NCBI GenBank assembly: GCA_023391075.1
Contig: JAEWBQ010000013.1
Coordinates: forward strand, 1 to 57,045
Origin: Candidatus Parcubacteria bacterium
GTDB taxonomy: Bacteria; Patescibacteriota; Saccharimonadia; Saccharimonadales; Saccharimonadaceae
Direction of reading: 5' to 3'
Length of the DNA: 57,045 nt
Of this stretch, positions 44,281-53,990 are shown piece after piece (position 1 is the stretch's first letter; every line of letters begins with the position of its first letter). A program made the position numbers and the translations under genes. The notes beneath the pieces are model-generated. The model had not been told where the DNA came from. It did no database searches and saw nothing but the letters and a program-made list of their open reading frames with translations.

Positions 44281-45354
44281 CTAGTATTGCTCGAGGTAGG
44301 CAGTCATGAAATCATCCAGCTTGCCATCCAGCACACCGTGAGCATCGCGGTCCTCGAACTTGGTGCGCGCATCTTTGACGAGCGTATAGGGGTGCAGCAC
44401 ATAGTTACGAATCTGGCTGCCCCAGTTAGCCGACTCCCCCGCCTGCAGGTCGCTGATATTGGCCGCGTGCTGCTCGAGCTGCAGCTGGGCGAGCTTGGAG
44501 CGCAGGATTTTCATGGCCGTTTCTTTGTTTTGAAGCTGCGAGCGCTCATTTTGGATCGCGACGACGATACCGGTTGGCAAATGCGTGATCCGAACGGCCG
44601 AGTCTGTCGTGTTAACACTTTGGCCACCATGGCCGCCGCTGCGGTAGACATCGATCTTAAGGTCTTTGTCGTCGATGACGACTTCGTCGGGTGCATCGAT
44701 CTGTGGCAATACCTCGACCAGGGCGAAGCTCGTCTGGCGCAAGTTATCACTGTTAAACGGACTGAGGCGCACCAGACGGTGAACGCCGTGTTCGCTCTTT
44801 AACTTTCCATAGGCATAGGCGCCGCTGATTTCAATGACGCTCGATTTGATACCGGCTTCATCACCGGTCGAGCGCTCGACGATCGAAGCGCTCAGCTCAT
44901 GCTTTTCGGCCCAGCGCAGGTACATCCGTTCCAGCATTTCTGTCCAATCCTGGGCGTCGGTCCCGCCCGCCCCGGCGCTGAGGCGCAGGATGGCGTTGTG
45001 GTCGTCGAATTCGCCGTTAAATAACAGCTCTTTTTTGCGGGCAGCGAACTCTGCCTCGAGCGCACTCACCTGCTGCTCGAACTCTGCGAGCATCGAGTCG
45101 TCGCCGAGCTCCATCAGCTCGCTCATATCCTCAGCCTGCGCCCGCAATGTCTGCCATGGCTGCACGATACCCTGCAGGGCCGCCAGCTGTCGTGACTTTT
45201 CCTGGGCATATGACGGATTGTTCCAGATTTCTGGCGCGGACACCTCTGTCTCCAGCATAGTCACTTGCTGCTGCTTGGCATCGATCGCCAGCTGTTCATA
45301 GGCTGTACGGATCGCGGCGCACAGTTCATCAAGACGTTTTTTGAGGGGCTGCAT
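44281..45354 (-). CDS. prfB: Peptide chain release factor 2
   Basis: A 357-residue RF2 that recognises UAA and UGA. The codon-recognition SPF tripeptide (198-200) and the catalytic GGQ (243-245) are present. The gene reads straight through, with no in-frame UGA near codon 25, so the common autoregulatory frameshift is absent. It overlaps the murD stop in TAATG. Confidence 0.96.
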   Translation of the reverse strand: MQPLKKRLDELCAAIRTAYEQLAIDAKQQQVTMLETEVSAPEIWNNPSYAQEKSRQLAALQGIVQPWQTLRAQAEDMSELMELGDDSMLAEFEQQVSALEAEFAARKKELLFNGEFDDHNAILRLSAGAGGTDAQDWTEMLERMYLRWAEKHELSASIVERSTGDEAGIKSSVIEISGAYAYGKLKSEHGVHRLVRLSPFNSDNLRQTSFALVEVLPQIDAPDEVVIDDKDLKIDVYRSGGHGGQSVNTTDSAVRITHLPTGIVVAIQNERSQLQNKETAMKILRSKLAQLQLEQHAANISDLQAGESANWGSQIRNYVLHPYTLVKDARTKFEDRDAHGVLDGKLDDFMTAYLEQY

Positions 45355-46640
45355 TAAGCGAGCGCCTCTACGGCCGCGACAAACTGCTCGCCGCGGTCGG
45401 CATAACTTTTAAACATGTCAAAACTGGCACTGGCGGGACTCAAGATCACCACGTCACCAGGCTGGGCGCAGGCAGCTGCCGCCTGGACGATTTCTGACAT
45501 TGTCGTCGCTTTGCTTCGGTTTACCGCCTTGCCTGCTCCCCTTGCATCAAGCAGGTCTGCGATTCGATCACCCGTCTGGCCAATCGTCAGGACCGCACGC
45601 ATGCTGTCATTTGCCATAATCACCTCGGCAAGCTGGTCGTACGAGGCACCCTTGTCGGAGCCGCCTAGGATAATTACTTTTGGTTTGTCGAACGCCATCA
45701 GCGCCGCAATCGCACTTCCGGGTGTCGTCGCAATACTGTCGTCGTAGTAGCGCACGCCGGCGACCTCGCGAACAAACTTTAAACGGTGCGGCAAGCCGGC
45801 AAACCCGCCGAGACCACGGGCGATAACCTCACCGTCCTGGACGAGTGGCCAGCAGGCATCGATCGCTGCGCAGGCATTGTCAAGATTATGAACGCCCGGT
45901 AGATGCAAGGCCGTCACATCACAAAGGCGCGTCTCACCGTACCAGAACGCGTCACCGCGGACGTGCGCCGCGTCCGGCGACTGATACGGTACCGTCCGAG
46001 CGGCCGATTGGGCAGCGATCGACTGGCTGTACTGATTCGTCGCATGAACGACGAGCAGATCGGCGTTCGTTTGATGTCGGGCGATGTTAGCTTTTGCCTG
46101 GACGTAATCCTGCATGTCAGCGTGCACGTCGAGATGGTCGGCTTCGATCATCAGCACCACTGCCGTCTGCGGGCTTTTTTCGAGATCCCATAACTGAAAA
46201 CTGCTCAGCTCGTAGACGACCACGTCGGCATGATTAGCCCGCTCGAGCGCACCGAGGGCTGGCACGCCGATGTTCCCGACCAACTCCACAGTCTTGCCCG
46301 CCGCACGCAGAATGCTCGCGATCAGGCTCGCCGTCGTTCCCTTACCCTTACTGCCCGTCACCCCGATAACCGGTGTCGTGCACTGAGCAAAAAACTCATT
46401 GGTCGCCGACCAAATCCGACCGCTAGTGATAATTTTGTGCGGGTTTAATCCAGGACTACGAATGACCATGTCAAAATCGCCTAGCTTATCAAACGCACCA
46501 GGACCAAGAATCGTCGGTACACCAGCTGGCAGGTCTTCAATCGTTTCCCGCTCATCGACGATCGTCACATCGCCGCGCGATGCGAAATAGTCGTAGTTCG
46601 ACTTTCCTTCAAGGCCGTACCCAGCAATCGCAATCTTCAT
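45354..46640 (-). CDS. murD: UDP-MurNAc-L-alanine:D-glutamate ligase
   Basis: A 428-residue Mur ligase that adds D-Glu to the wall precursor. The P-loop GVTGSKGKGTTASL and the C-terminal YYDDSIATTPGSAIAAL are present. It lies outside the dcw cluster. TATACT ends 6 nt before the ATG, so it heads the murD-prfB unit and is probably leaderless. Confidence 0.95.
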   Translation of the reverse strand: MKIAIAGYGLEGKSNYDYFASRGDVTIVDERETIEDLPAGVPTILGPGAFDKLGDFDMVIRSPGLNPHKIITSGRIWSATNEFFAQCTTPVIGVTGSKGKGTTASLIASILRAAGKTVELVGNIGVPALGALERANHADVVVYELSSFQLWDLEKSPQTAVVLMIEADHLDVHADMQDYVQAKANIARHQTNADLLVVHATNQYSQSIAAQSAARTVPYQSPDAAHVRGDAFWYGETRLCDVTALHLPGVHNLDNACAAIDACWPLVQDGEVIARGLGGFAGLPHRLKFVREVAGVRYYDDSIATTPGSAIAALMAFDKPKVIILGGSDKGASYDQLAEVIMANDSMRAVLTIGQTGDRIADLLDARGAGKAVNRSKATTMSEIVQAAAACAQPGDVVILSPASASFDMFKSYADRGEQFVAAVEALA

Positions 46641-46655
46641 AACCCCAGTATACCC

Positions 46656-47942
46656 CTATTCGTGCGCGAATATTTGTTTCAGCTTGTCATCGAGCTCGAC
46701 GAGTTCGGCTTTTTCACCGCTGCTGACGCCGGCGAAGGCCCAGGTGTTGCTGCGGATAAATTCCGTTGCCGTGGCGATCATGCGCTCACGCGTTACGCGG
46801 CGGATCGAATCGGGCACCTTGTCGTAGTTTTTGACGAAGCCGTCGGCAAAATATCGGCCGGTGTAGAAGTTGCTGATCTGCGCCACCGTCTGGGCGCCCA
46901 TCTGGTAACGACCGAGGGCATATGACTTGGCAGCATCGAGTTCCTCTTCACTCACCTGGCCGTCGAGCACACACTGCACTTCACGGACAATGATATCGAA
47001 TAGGCCATTTGCCGTCTCAAGATTTACCTGACCGCCGAAGTCCCAGCTGCTGTCGTGGAAGCCGACTGAAGTATCCGAGAACATACCATAGGCCAGGCCC
47101 TTCTTGCGGGCGGCTCCGTAGATGCGCGAATGCATCGTGCCGGTCAAGATATGGTCCAAGCAGTTCATCGCCTCAGCCTCATCATCGGTCAGCTCACGTG
47201 GCATCGTCAGCGACCAGCCGAACGTCAGGTTCGACGCTTCCTTGCGGCGAATGAGCGTCGGATTAGCGCTCGTCAGTTCGTCACGAGGAACTTCGAAGCG
47301 CTCACCGCGCGGCAACTCCCATTCTTCGAGCTGGCGCTTGATTTCGCTCTTGCGGCCCTTCAGCTTACCGGCGATGACAAAACAGAGGTTGTCAGTGGTG
47401 TGCGTGCGCTTGTGGTGCTCGCGGATATCCGACAACTGGACGGTCGGAATCGTCTGGATGCGCTGCCAAAACGTCAGGACTTCCTCGCCGAGCAGCTGCT
47501 GGATTTTTGGCCAGAGCACTCGGTTGTGATTATTGAGGTAACCGGTCAGCTCACTCTTGACGTTACCCTTTTCAGCCTCGAGCTCTTCTTTGTTGAACTT
47601 CGGCTGGCAGATCGCCACGCGCTGCAGCGCGAAAATCCGTTCCCATTCAAAGTCGGCACAGTCGGCCACATACACCATCGAAAGGTCGCTGGTGTAGGCG
47701 TTATGGTAGGCACCGTTCTTGGTGAATTCCGCCTCATAGGCATGCTCGGACTTAAACTGAGCGTTGGCACCGAACGCCATGTGCTCCATGATGTGGGCAG
47801 TCTCATAAATATCTTTGTTTTTGACGTAGCGGTTACCAGCCCGGAACTGGAACTGGAAACTCATGACGGTCGCCCCCGGAATATCAATCAGCAAACCTTT
47901 GGCACCGTTTTTCAGGCGCACTTCTTCAACTGTGTGCTTCAT
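46656..47942 (-). CDS. M16 family zinc peptidase
   Basis: A 428-residue insulinase-type peptidase. The inverted zinc motif HxxEH reads HIMEH (His50-His54), with a distal Glu (124 or 131) in EAEKGNVKSEL. The second half is the usual inactive M16 repeat. No signal peptide, so it is cytoplasmic. It starts 2 nt after the secA stop. Substrate unknown; similar proteins in other bacteria degrade peptides. Confidence 0.92.
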   Translation of the reverse strand: MKHTVEEVRLKNGAKGLLIDIPGATVMSFQFQFRAGNRYVKNKDIYETAHIMEHMAFGANAQFKSEHAYEAEFTKNGAYHNAYTSDLSMVYVADCADFEWERIFALQRVAICQPKFNKEELEAEKGNVKSELTGYLNNHNRVLWPKIQQLLGEEVLTFWQRIQTIPTVQLSDIREHHKRTHTTDNLCFVIAGKLKGRKSEIKRQLEEWELPRGERFEVPRDELTSANPTLIRRKEASNLTFGWSLTMPRELTDDEAEAMNCLDHILTGTMHSRIYGAARKKGLAYGMFSDTSVGFHDSSWDFGGQVNLETANGLFDIIVREVQCVLDGQVSEEELDAAKSYALGRYQMGAQTVAQISNFYTGRYFADGFVKNYDKVPDSIRRVTRERMIATATEFIRSNTWAFAGVSSGEKAELVELDDKLKQIFAHE

Positions 47943-47944
47943 GA

Positions 47945-50563
47945 CTAACGGCTCTTTTTACGGTTTTGACGTTGCGTCTTTTTCTTTTTACGGGCCGCGT
48001 TTTTCTGACGGTTCGCTTCGCTAGCTGGTGTCGCCTTTTTGGTGCTGAAATCTTCGTCGCGGTTTTCTTCGCCACCGGTGATCTCATTGACGCCATGCTC
48101 GACAGCAGATTCAGCCAAACGAGTCAGCTCGGTGTCGTGGTCTTCGCGCTGCTGGACGATGATATCGCTGGAATGAACATGCATGATCGCGCGCAGAACT
48201 TCGTCGCGCAGCGTTGCCTGCAGGCTTTCGAACAGCTTTTGTGATTCCGAGCGGTACTCGACCAATGGGTCACGCTGCCCAACCGAGCGCCAGTGGATGC
48301 CTTCGCGCAGGTGCTGCATACTCTCAAGGTGCTGCATCCACAAGGTATCGAGGACCTGCAAATAGACTTCGCGTTCGATCTTGCGCATGACTTCAGGCGT
48401 CAGCTCTTCTTCCTTCGACGTATAAAGCTGAGCGACGAACTTAGCCGCCAGATCCAGCCGGGTCTTATCGCGCTTTTCTTCTCCGATCGTCGCGAGCTTC
48501 TTGGCGCTGAGCGGGAAGACCGATTCGAACTCTTCGTTGAACTTGAGATTGTTCTTGGCTGGCACGCGTGTCAGGTCCATCAGCTTTTCGCGGATGAGAC
48601 GTTCGATTTCCGGCTTGATGTTGTCACCTTCCAAAATCTTGCGGCGCATGACATAGACAACGCGGCGGTGACGGTTGATGACATTGTCGTACTGGACGAC
48701 GTTTTTACGGGTATCAAAGTGGTAACCTTCGACGCGCTTTTGAGCGGCTTCGAGCGTCTTGCTGACGGCGCGGTTTTGGATCGGCTGGTCTTCGTCGACG
48801 CCAAGGCGATCCATAAGAGCAGCGATACGCTCGCCCTGGAAAATACGCATCAGATCGTCTTCGGTCGAGACGTAGAACTGCGTCTCGCCTGGATCACCCT
48901 GGCGACCGCCACGACCACGTAGCTGGTTATCGATACGACGGGATTCATGGCGCTCAGATCCGATCACGACCAGGCCGCCGAGTTCCTTGACCCCTTCGCC
49001 AAGCTTGATGTCGGTACCACGACCGGCGATGTTGGTCGCCAACGTGATCGCACCCTTTTCGCCGGCTTTTTCGACGATCGCTGCTTCGCGTTCATTGTTC
49101 TTGGCGTTCAGCAATTCGTATTTGACGCCTTCTTTGTCGAGGTAGGCGGCAATTTGCTCGTTCTTAGCGATCGAGCCTGAACCCACCAGGACTGGACGAC
49201 CCTGCTTGTTGTATTCTTTGATGGCTTCGGCGACAGCTTTCAGCTTGCCCTTTTCGGTCTTGAAGATCAGATCGTCGTGGTCGATACGCACCAGTGGCCG
49301 GTTCGGTGGTACCTGGACGACATCCAGGCTGTAGATCTGCTGGAATTCTTCGGCTTCGGTATAGGCCGTACCAGTCATACCCGACAGCTTGTCATACATA
49401 CGGAAGTAGTTCTGGAACGAAATGGTAGCAAGCGTCATGCTTTCTTCGAGAACTGGCACGTTTTCCTTGGCCTCGATTGCCTGGTGAAGACCTTCGTTGT
49501 AGCGGCGACCCTGCATGAGGCGGCCAGTGTGCTCGTCAACGATGATGACTTCGCCGTCGTTCGTGACTACGTAGTCTTTGTCACGCTTAAAGAGCGTCTG
49601 GGCACGCAGTGCCTGATCCATATGATAGACCGAACGAACGTAGTCAGGTGTGTAGAGGTTCTTGATACCCAGCATCTTCTGCACCTTTTCAACGCCCTTG
49701 TCGGTCAGAGCGACGCTGCGGCGTTTTTCGTCGAGGACGTAATCTTCGTCGACCAATTTGGCGGCGATCTTGGCGAACTGGTAGTAGCTCTCTGGGTTTT
49801 CGGCAGCTGGAGCACTAATGATGAGCGGCGTACGGGCTTCGTCGATCAGAATCGAGTCCACCTCGTCCACGATCGCGAAGTGCAGGTCCCGCTGGCGCAG
49901 CAATTCGGTTTCGTTGACCATGTTGTCACGCAGGTAGTCAAAGCCGAATTCGTTGTTCGTACCGTAGGTGATGTCCGCGTCGTAGGCTTCTTTGCGGGTC
50001 ACCGGGCGAAGCTTACGCATGCGAGGGTCGTCGTGCGCGTCGTTGTCGTAGTCTTTGTCATAGATAAATGAAGCTTCGTTGATGATAACACCGGTGCTCA
50101 TGCCGAGGAAATCATACAGCTCGCCGTTCCAGCTGGCGTCACGCTGTGCCAGGTAGTCGTTAACCGTGACGATGTGCACGCCCTTGCCTTCGAGAGCGTT
50201 AAGGTAGCTCGGCAGAGTCGCCATCAGCGTCTTACCTTCACCAGTCTTGAGTTCGGCGACATTGCCTTCGTGCAGCACCATACCACCGATCAGCTGCACG
50301 TCGAAATGACGCATCTTCAGGATGCGGTCGCTGGCTTCGCGCACCAGTGCAAAGGCATCAGGCAGCAGGTCGTCGAGCGTCGTGCCCTTTTCCTTGAGGC
50401 GGTCGCGCAGTACGGCAGTCTGCTTTTGCAGATCTGTCTTGCTCATCGCCTTATACTTTTCGGCCAGAGCGTTGACCTCGTCGACCTTTTTGCCAAGCCG
50501 TTTGAGAGTGCGCGCCTGCGGGTCGCCAAACACCTTCGTTAGAGCTTTTTGCCTACTTACCAT
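47945..50563 (-). CDS. secA: Preprotein translocase ATPase SecA
   Basis: An 872-residue motor that drives proteins through SecYEG. Walker A TGEGKTLMA, DEVDSILIDEARTPLIISAP, and GRGGRQGDPG in the second ATPase domain are diagnostic. The C-terminus is Lys/Arg-rich and lacks the zinc-binding Cys motif for SecB. It has a leader of about 40 nt with GAGGGA before the ATG. Confidence 0.97.
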   Translation of the reverse strand: MVSRQKALTKVFGDPQARTLKRLGKKVDEVNALAEKYKAMSKTDLQKQTAVLRDRLKEKGTTLDDLLPDAFALVREASDRILKMRHFDVQLIGGMVLHEGNVAELKTGEGKTLMATLPSYLNALEGKGVHIVTVNDYLAQRDASWNGELYDFLGMSTGVIINEASFIYDKDYDNDAHDDPRMRKLRPVTRKEAYDADITYGTNNEFGFDYLRDNMVNETELLRQRDLHFAIVDEVDSILIDEARTPLIISAPAAENPESYYQFAKIAAKLVDEDYVLDEKRRSVALTDKGVEKVQKMLGIKNLYTPDYVRSVYHMDQALRAQTLFKRDKDYVVTNDGEVIIVDEHTGRLMQGRRYNEGLHQAIEAKENVPVLEESMTLATISFQNYFRMYDKLSGMTGTAYTEAEEFQQIYSLDVVQVPPNRPLVRIDHDDLIFKTEKGKLKAVAEAIKEYNKQGRPVLVGSGSIAKNEQIAAYLDKEGVKYELLNAKNNEREAAIVEKAGEKGAITLATNIAGRGTDIKLGEGVKELGGLVVIGSERHESRRIDNQLRGRGGRQGDPGETQFYVSTEDDLMRIFQGERIAALMDRLGVDEDQPIQNRAVSKTLEAAQKRVEGYHFDTRKNVVQYDNVINRHRRVVYVMRRKILEGDNIKPEIERLIREKLMDLTRVPAKNNLKFNEEFESVFPLSAKKLATIGEEKRDKTRLDLAAKFVAQLYTSKEEELTPEVMRKIEREVYLQVLDTLWMQHLESMQHLREGIHWRSVGQRDPLVEYRSESQKLFESLQATLRDEVLRAIMHVHSSDIIVQQREDHDTELTRLAESAVEHGVNEITGGEENRDEDFSTKKATPASEANRQKNAARKKKKTQRQNRKKSR

Positions 50564-50652
50564 AAAAGAATTCCCTCGCTGTCTGAAACTTCTGTCAAAT
50601 ACTTTTTATAGTATACAATAAAGTCCCCTATATAACAGCGATTTTACATACC

Positions 50653-51027
50653 CTACTGTGCTTCGCGGCTATAGCTTTGCTTGAAACGGCTCAGAATACC
50701 GCGGTTCCCCACGTGTGGTAAGCTCGCCTGCTTGTATTTTCGCAGCTGCGTGATCAGCTTCGCCTCGACAATGTCGAGGGCCGCCAGTACGTTCACGGTG
50801 TAATCTTTTGCCATGATGACGGTATCTGGCACGTTCAAAATCACCTCGGCTTCGTACTTGTTGCCGTGGTCATGGTTCGCCTGCCGCAGCTTGACGTCGG
50901 CAGTAACTGATTTGCGGGCATGGCGCGGGAGATAGCGATCGAGCCGTCCAATTTTGCGTCGAACATATTTACGGGTCGTGTCATCAACTTCGAATTGGAT
51001 TCCGGTAATCTCGATGGCTTGAATCAT
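50653..51027 (-). CDS. hpf: Ribosome hibernation factor HPF, short form
   Basis: 124 residues from the ATG at 51027, 5 nt after GAGGAGG. The S30AE fold is visible (IQAIEITGIQFEVDDTTRKYV). It lacks the C-terminal dimerisation domain of long HPF. It binds the decoding centre and idles ribosomes. -10 TATAAT with TGC lies at 51065-51073. Confidence 0.92.
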   Translation of the reverse strand: MIQAIEITGIQFEVDDTTRKYVRRKIGRLDRYLPRHARKSVTADVKLRQANHDHGNKYEAEVILNVPDTVIMAKDYTVNVLAALDIVEAKLITQLRKYKQASLPHVGNRGILSRFKQSYSREAQ

Positions 51028-51126
51028 GTGCACCTCCTCGTGGTAGTTAGGTTGGGTACTTATTATTATAGCACCGCGGCCCTGCTTCAGTCACCGGCCG
51101 AAGCTGCACACACCCCTGTCTTTCGG

Positions 51127-51372
51127 CTACTTTTCTTCGCGTTCGACAACGATCGTGCACTCTGTCACGAGCGCCGCAATCGCGCCGATGGCCGCCAGCG
51201 CCGGCGCAAGCGCCGCGCCGACGACGCCGATCGTCAGCGGTAGCTCCACGATATGCTTACCGTCCTTGTTCTTCACGGTGATTTTGCGTGCGTTACCCTC
51301 AGCGATGACCGCTTTGACGCGTTTTAGTAAATCTTCGCCGTTCACTTTGAATTCTTCGGTACGATTACTCAT
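51127..51372 (-). CDS. DUF4342 protein
   Basis: 81 residues, DUF4342 in full: a small N-terminal helical part (EEFKVNGEDLLKRVKAVIAEGN), a beta pair (ARKITVKNKDG), then a hydrophobic stretch (about 47-72) that may insert in the membrane. Function unknown in the family. TATACT ends 6 nt before the ATG. Confidence 0.85.
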   Translation of the reverse strand: MSNRTEEFKVNGEDLLKRVKAVIAEGNARKITVKNKDGKHIVELPLTIGVVGAALAPALAAIGAIAALVTECTIVVEREEK

Positions 51373-51406
51373 ACCTTTAGTATACGCCGCACACGCTCAC
51401 GCGTCA

Positions 51407-51901
51407 TCACCGGCGAGACGACAGGCGTAGCACGACATACGCAGCAATCGAACTCACCGTCGCACCGATTGTTGCATTGATTAGATCCGACATCGTGTCA
51501 CGCAGCCCCATGCCCTGGTAGCTCTTGCCCATGACAATTGCCTGCGGCGGCATATCCCATTGCTGGAGCGCCGTATGGAAGAACGTATCGCTGCTAAATT
51601 CCATGATTTCCCACAGCACGCCGACTGCCAGCGCCAAACAAAACGCGAACACCACCATGAACCAGATCTTAGTCGACCAGTCACCTAGAGCGGCTCGGGC
51701 AATCGCTAGCCCGACTAAAACCAATACGACACCAGATACACCGTGCAGCATATCGTCCCACCACCAAAACCGGTCATAGAAATGAAACAAGCCGCCGAAT
51801 ATTAGCGACCCTATAAGAAATACCCCTGCAAGCCCATACGTGATCCACGTAGCTGGACGCATCGCAGCCATCCTACGCACCGTATTTTGTCGTAATGTCA
51901 T
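51407..51901 (-). CDS. Four-helix membrane protein
   Basis: 164 residues with four membrane helices and polar motifs WWDDMLHG, LWEIMEFSSD and DTMSDLI. These resemble the YjdF/DUF2238 pattern, but the match is loose. TATACT ends 5 nt before the ATG, so the mRNA is probably leaderless. No functional claim. Confidence 0.7.
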   Translation of the reverse strand: MTLRQNTVRRMAAMRPATWITYGLAGVFLIGSLIFGGLFHFYDRFWWWDDMLHGVSGVVLVLVGLAIARAALGDWSTKIWFMVVFAFCLALAVGVLWEIMEFSSDTFFHTALQQWDMPPQAIVMGKSYQGMGLRDTMSDLINATIGATVSSIAAYVVLRLSSRR

Positions 51902-51917
51902 GCCCTAGTATATAAAT

Positions 51918-52319
51918 TTATGCCGCCTCCAGCCATACCGGCTCCCAAATGTGTCCGTCAGGGTCCTCCACCTCATACCCGAACATACCTTCCGGCTGCC
52001 CGGCGACGTCGACCGTATACACTCGCCCACCGTGCGCGACTGCCGCATCGGCAAACGCCTGTACATCGTCACGATGATCGAGTTGTATGCTGAGGAGTAC
52101 ACAGTTACCAACGTGCGTATCCCCGATGCGCTTCCCTGGTATGAACTGCTGATAAAAGTCATGCTCGAGCAAGATGATTGCGATCGTGTCGGACCACACC
52201 AAGCAGCACGAGGTATCGTCCGAATACTGCGGATTGATCGTAAATCCGAGTGCCTCATAAAACGCCGTCGATTCCTGCAAGTTCTCGACGGGCAGGTTGA
52301 TATACATTTGACTTGCCAT
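51918..52319 (-). CDS. VOC-family (glyoxalase-like) protein
   Basis: 133 residues with two beta-alpha-beta-beta-beta modules: MYINLPVENLQESTAFYEALGF and FGYEVEDPDGHIWEPVWLE. The final metal-site Glu (WEPVW) is present. VOC proteins include glyoxalases, dioxygenases and antibiotic-binding proteins; substrate unknown. AAGGAGG lies 5 nt before the ATG. Confidence 0.88.
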   Translation of the reverse strand: MASQMYINLPVENLQESTAFYEALGFTINPQYSDDTSCCLVWSDTIAIILLEHDFYQQFIPGKRIGDTHVGNCVLLSIQLDHRDDVQAFADAAVAHGGRVYTVDVAGQPEGMFGYEVEDPDGHIWEPVWLEAA

Positions 52320-52400
52320 CGCTCCCTCCTTGTTACACGTTGCTACTTATATTGTAGTCCTAATAACAACGAAAGCAAAGATTCAGTTTCGCGTGCGCAG

Positions 52401-52838
52401 CTAAAGCGCCTCGAATCCGTTGACTGCGCCGAACGGAACATGCAGTTCATCGTTCAGCACGAGCTCAACCGGCTCCGGATCTGTATACAGCGGCACGAAT
52501 AATCCGCACAAATCTGCTCGTACAAGCTCAATACTCACTCCGTCCTCTTCGATAAATTCGTGGAGCTCTTGGATATCCACACTTCGCAGCACCGCCTTGA
52601 CCGCTACGCCACCAAACTTGAGCGACCGCACACCATCATAAGCGATACCCAACTCCGCTTCCACACTGATACACTCACCGCTCATCGCGACAATGTCAGG
52701 TGCGAAGGATTCGATCGCCGCACGAGCCGCAAGGTATGCCTGGTCATCATAACAAGACAGGCCTTGTTGTTGCAGGTCAAACAGTGACCGCTGGAATACC
52801 TCTGAGCATGTGCGAAGTTGGTTGGCGTATGACATCAT
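52401..52838 (-). CDS. Acidic hypothetical protein
   Basis: 145 residues, helical N-terminal half (1-60), then an Asp/Glu-rich C-terminal half. Two ATG codons in a row at the start; TAATAT lies about 9 nt upstream. No family recognised. It ends the minus-strand run before the cassette array. Confidence 0.6.
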   Translation of the reverse strand: MMSYANQLRTCSEVFQRSLFDLQQQGLSCYDDQAYLAARAAIESFAPDIVAMSGECISVEAELGIAYDGVRSLKFGGVAVKAVLRSVDIQELHEFIEEDGVSIELVRADLCGLFVPLYTDPEPVELVLNDELHVPFGAVNGFEAL

Positions 52839-52930
52839 GATTTCATCATATTACTCGTCTTGGGACATTTTGCAAGCGTCCCATTCATCCCTCTTGGTTG
52901 ACGTATTAATAGATGGGAACGAGGAATACA

Positions 52931-52959
52931 TTGACATAAATAGTGTTTTGTTATAAAAT
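52931..52959 (+). promoter_or_regulatory. Promoter of cassette 1
   Basis: TTGACA, a 17-nt spacer and TAAAAT. It is very similar to the downstream promoter at 3102, including the AT-rich spacer. Confidence 0.85.
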
Positions 52960-53015
52960 ATATACAGTATCTAGACGATCCTGTCTACGCACCTACCGGA
53001 AGAGGTTAAGACACC

Positions 53016-53465
53016 ATGTTTGTTGCCCACCGCCCTAAGAGCGATCGCGCTTTCATCGCTGCCGCCCAGCCCATCAACAGCGCTACCGTGCGCATCCTCA
53101 AGCTGATGCGCGCCCTGTCGAACGAAGATGACGCCGCCGCCAAGGTCATAGTCGATCAGCTCATGACCCTTGACCGCGCGGCTGTCAACAATGCATTCAG
53201 GAACCTGTCCTGGCGCATTCTCGATGCGGCAGCGGCACTCGAGGCCCGACCCTGCTGCATCGACGCCACACTACGCCGGCTCGATGCATTGCAAAGCTTC
53301 TACGACCGCACAAACGACGCGGAAGAACTCTATGCTCAGGCCCGCATCACCCAGTGGATGGAGCAGAGTGACCGGGACCTTGAGGAACTGCAGGATGAGC
53401 TACGGTGGCAAGATCGCATCCTCGAGCAAGAAGCCAAAGACATTCAGTTCGGCCCCGGCTTCTAA
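53016..53465 (+). CDS. Cassette 1: helical hypothetical protein
   Basis: 149 residues, almost all helical, Ala/Glu/Asp-rich, with two adjacent Cys (RPCCIDATL). The C-terminal third (RDLEELQDELRWQDRILEQE) is likely coiled coil. GAGG precedes the ATG. No family recognised. First of four tandem single-gene cassettes. Confidence 0.65.
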   Translation: MFVAHRPKSDRAFIAAAQPINSATVRILKLMRALSNEDDAAAKVIVDQLMTLDRAAVNNAFRNLSWRILDAAAALEARPCCIDATLRRLDALQSFYDRTNDAEELYAQARITQWMEQSDRDLEELQDELRWQDRILEQEAKDIQFGPGF

Positions 53466-53471
53466 TCCACG

Positions 53472-53526
53472 CCCCGTCCAGTAAGGTTTGAGTCCTCTCC
53501 CTTACCGGACGGGGCTCAAACTTTGT
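53472..53526 (+). terminator. Repeated switch-like terminator, copy 1
   Basis: Terminator pairing GTTTGAGTCC (53486) with GGGCTCAAAC (53512), then TTTG. A competing hairpin pairs CCCCGTCC and GTAAG upstream with CTTAC and GGACGGGG. Both use the same GGGG, so they exclude each other. Confidence 0.75.
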
Positions 53527-53574
53527 CTGGTCCAAATAGATACTCGTTTTTCTACCATTTTTTAAATTATGTGG

Positions 53575-53580
53575 TATAGT
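53575..53580 (+). promoter_or_regulatory. -10 of cassette 2
   Basis: TATAGT preceded by TGTGG; no convincing -35. Confidence 0.5.
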
Positions 53581-53612
53581 ATGTATACCCATTCCCTACC
53601 AAAGGAACGCAC

Positions 53613-53915
53613 ATGTCCCTCATCCACAGGTCCCGCCACTATCGCCCGTCGATTGCCGCGGCCCTCGTCATCGTGGCCACGCTCATGATTACCACCGGCC
53701 TCCTCGGCCTCGCCGCGGTTGCGCGCCACATCGCGCCGGACGGCATCAAGGCCGCCTGGATGATGGCGTTGGTCATCGCCGGCGTCCTTCTCGCCGTCAC
53801 CGGCTTCGCCGCGTCCACCATGCACAAGCCTCCGTCCACGCCGGTCGAACACATGGCCGCCACCGTGCGGAAGCAGGCCAAGCGCGACATGCGGCGGCAG
53901 TTCGGCCGCATGTAG
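53613..53915 (+). CDS. Cassette 2: two-helix membrane protein
   Basis: 100 residues with two membrane helices (about 14-36 and 47-67), a basic N-terminus and a basic tail (RKQAKRDMRRQFGRM). AAAGGA lies before the ATG. No family recognised. Small basic two-helix proteins can be holin-like, but this is speculation. Confidence 0.6.
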   Translation: MSLIHRSRHYRPSIAAALVIVATLMITTGLLGLAAVARHIAPDGIKAAWMMALVIAGVLLAVTGFAASTMHKPPSTPVEHMAATVRKQAKRDMRRQFGRM

Positions 53916-53990
53916 CGCCACGAGCACCGCCGGCGCCTCCCCTCTCGCATCTGGCATTTGCTCGTACGGTAGGCGGATCCGACACACTAG

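Noticed and set aside
44281..45354. UGA recoding as in Gracilibacteria
   Set aside because: RF2 is intact and several genes end in UGA, so the standard code applies.
49277..50071. Long plus-strand frame of 264 codons
   Set aside because: Antisense shadow of secA caused by biased codon use.
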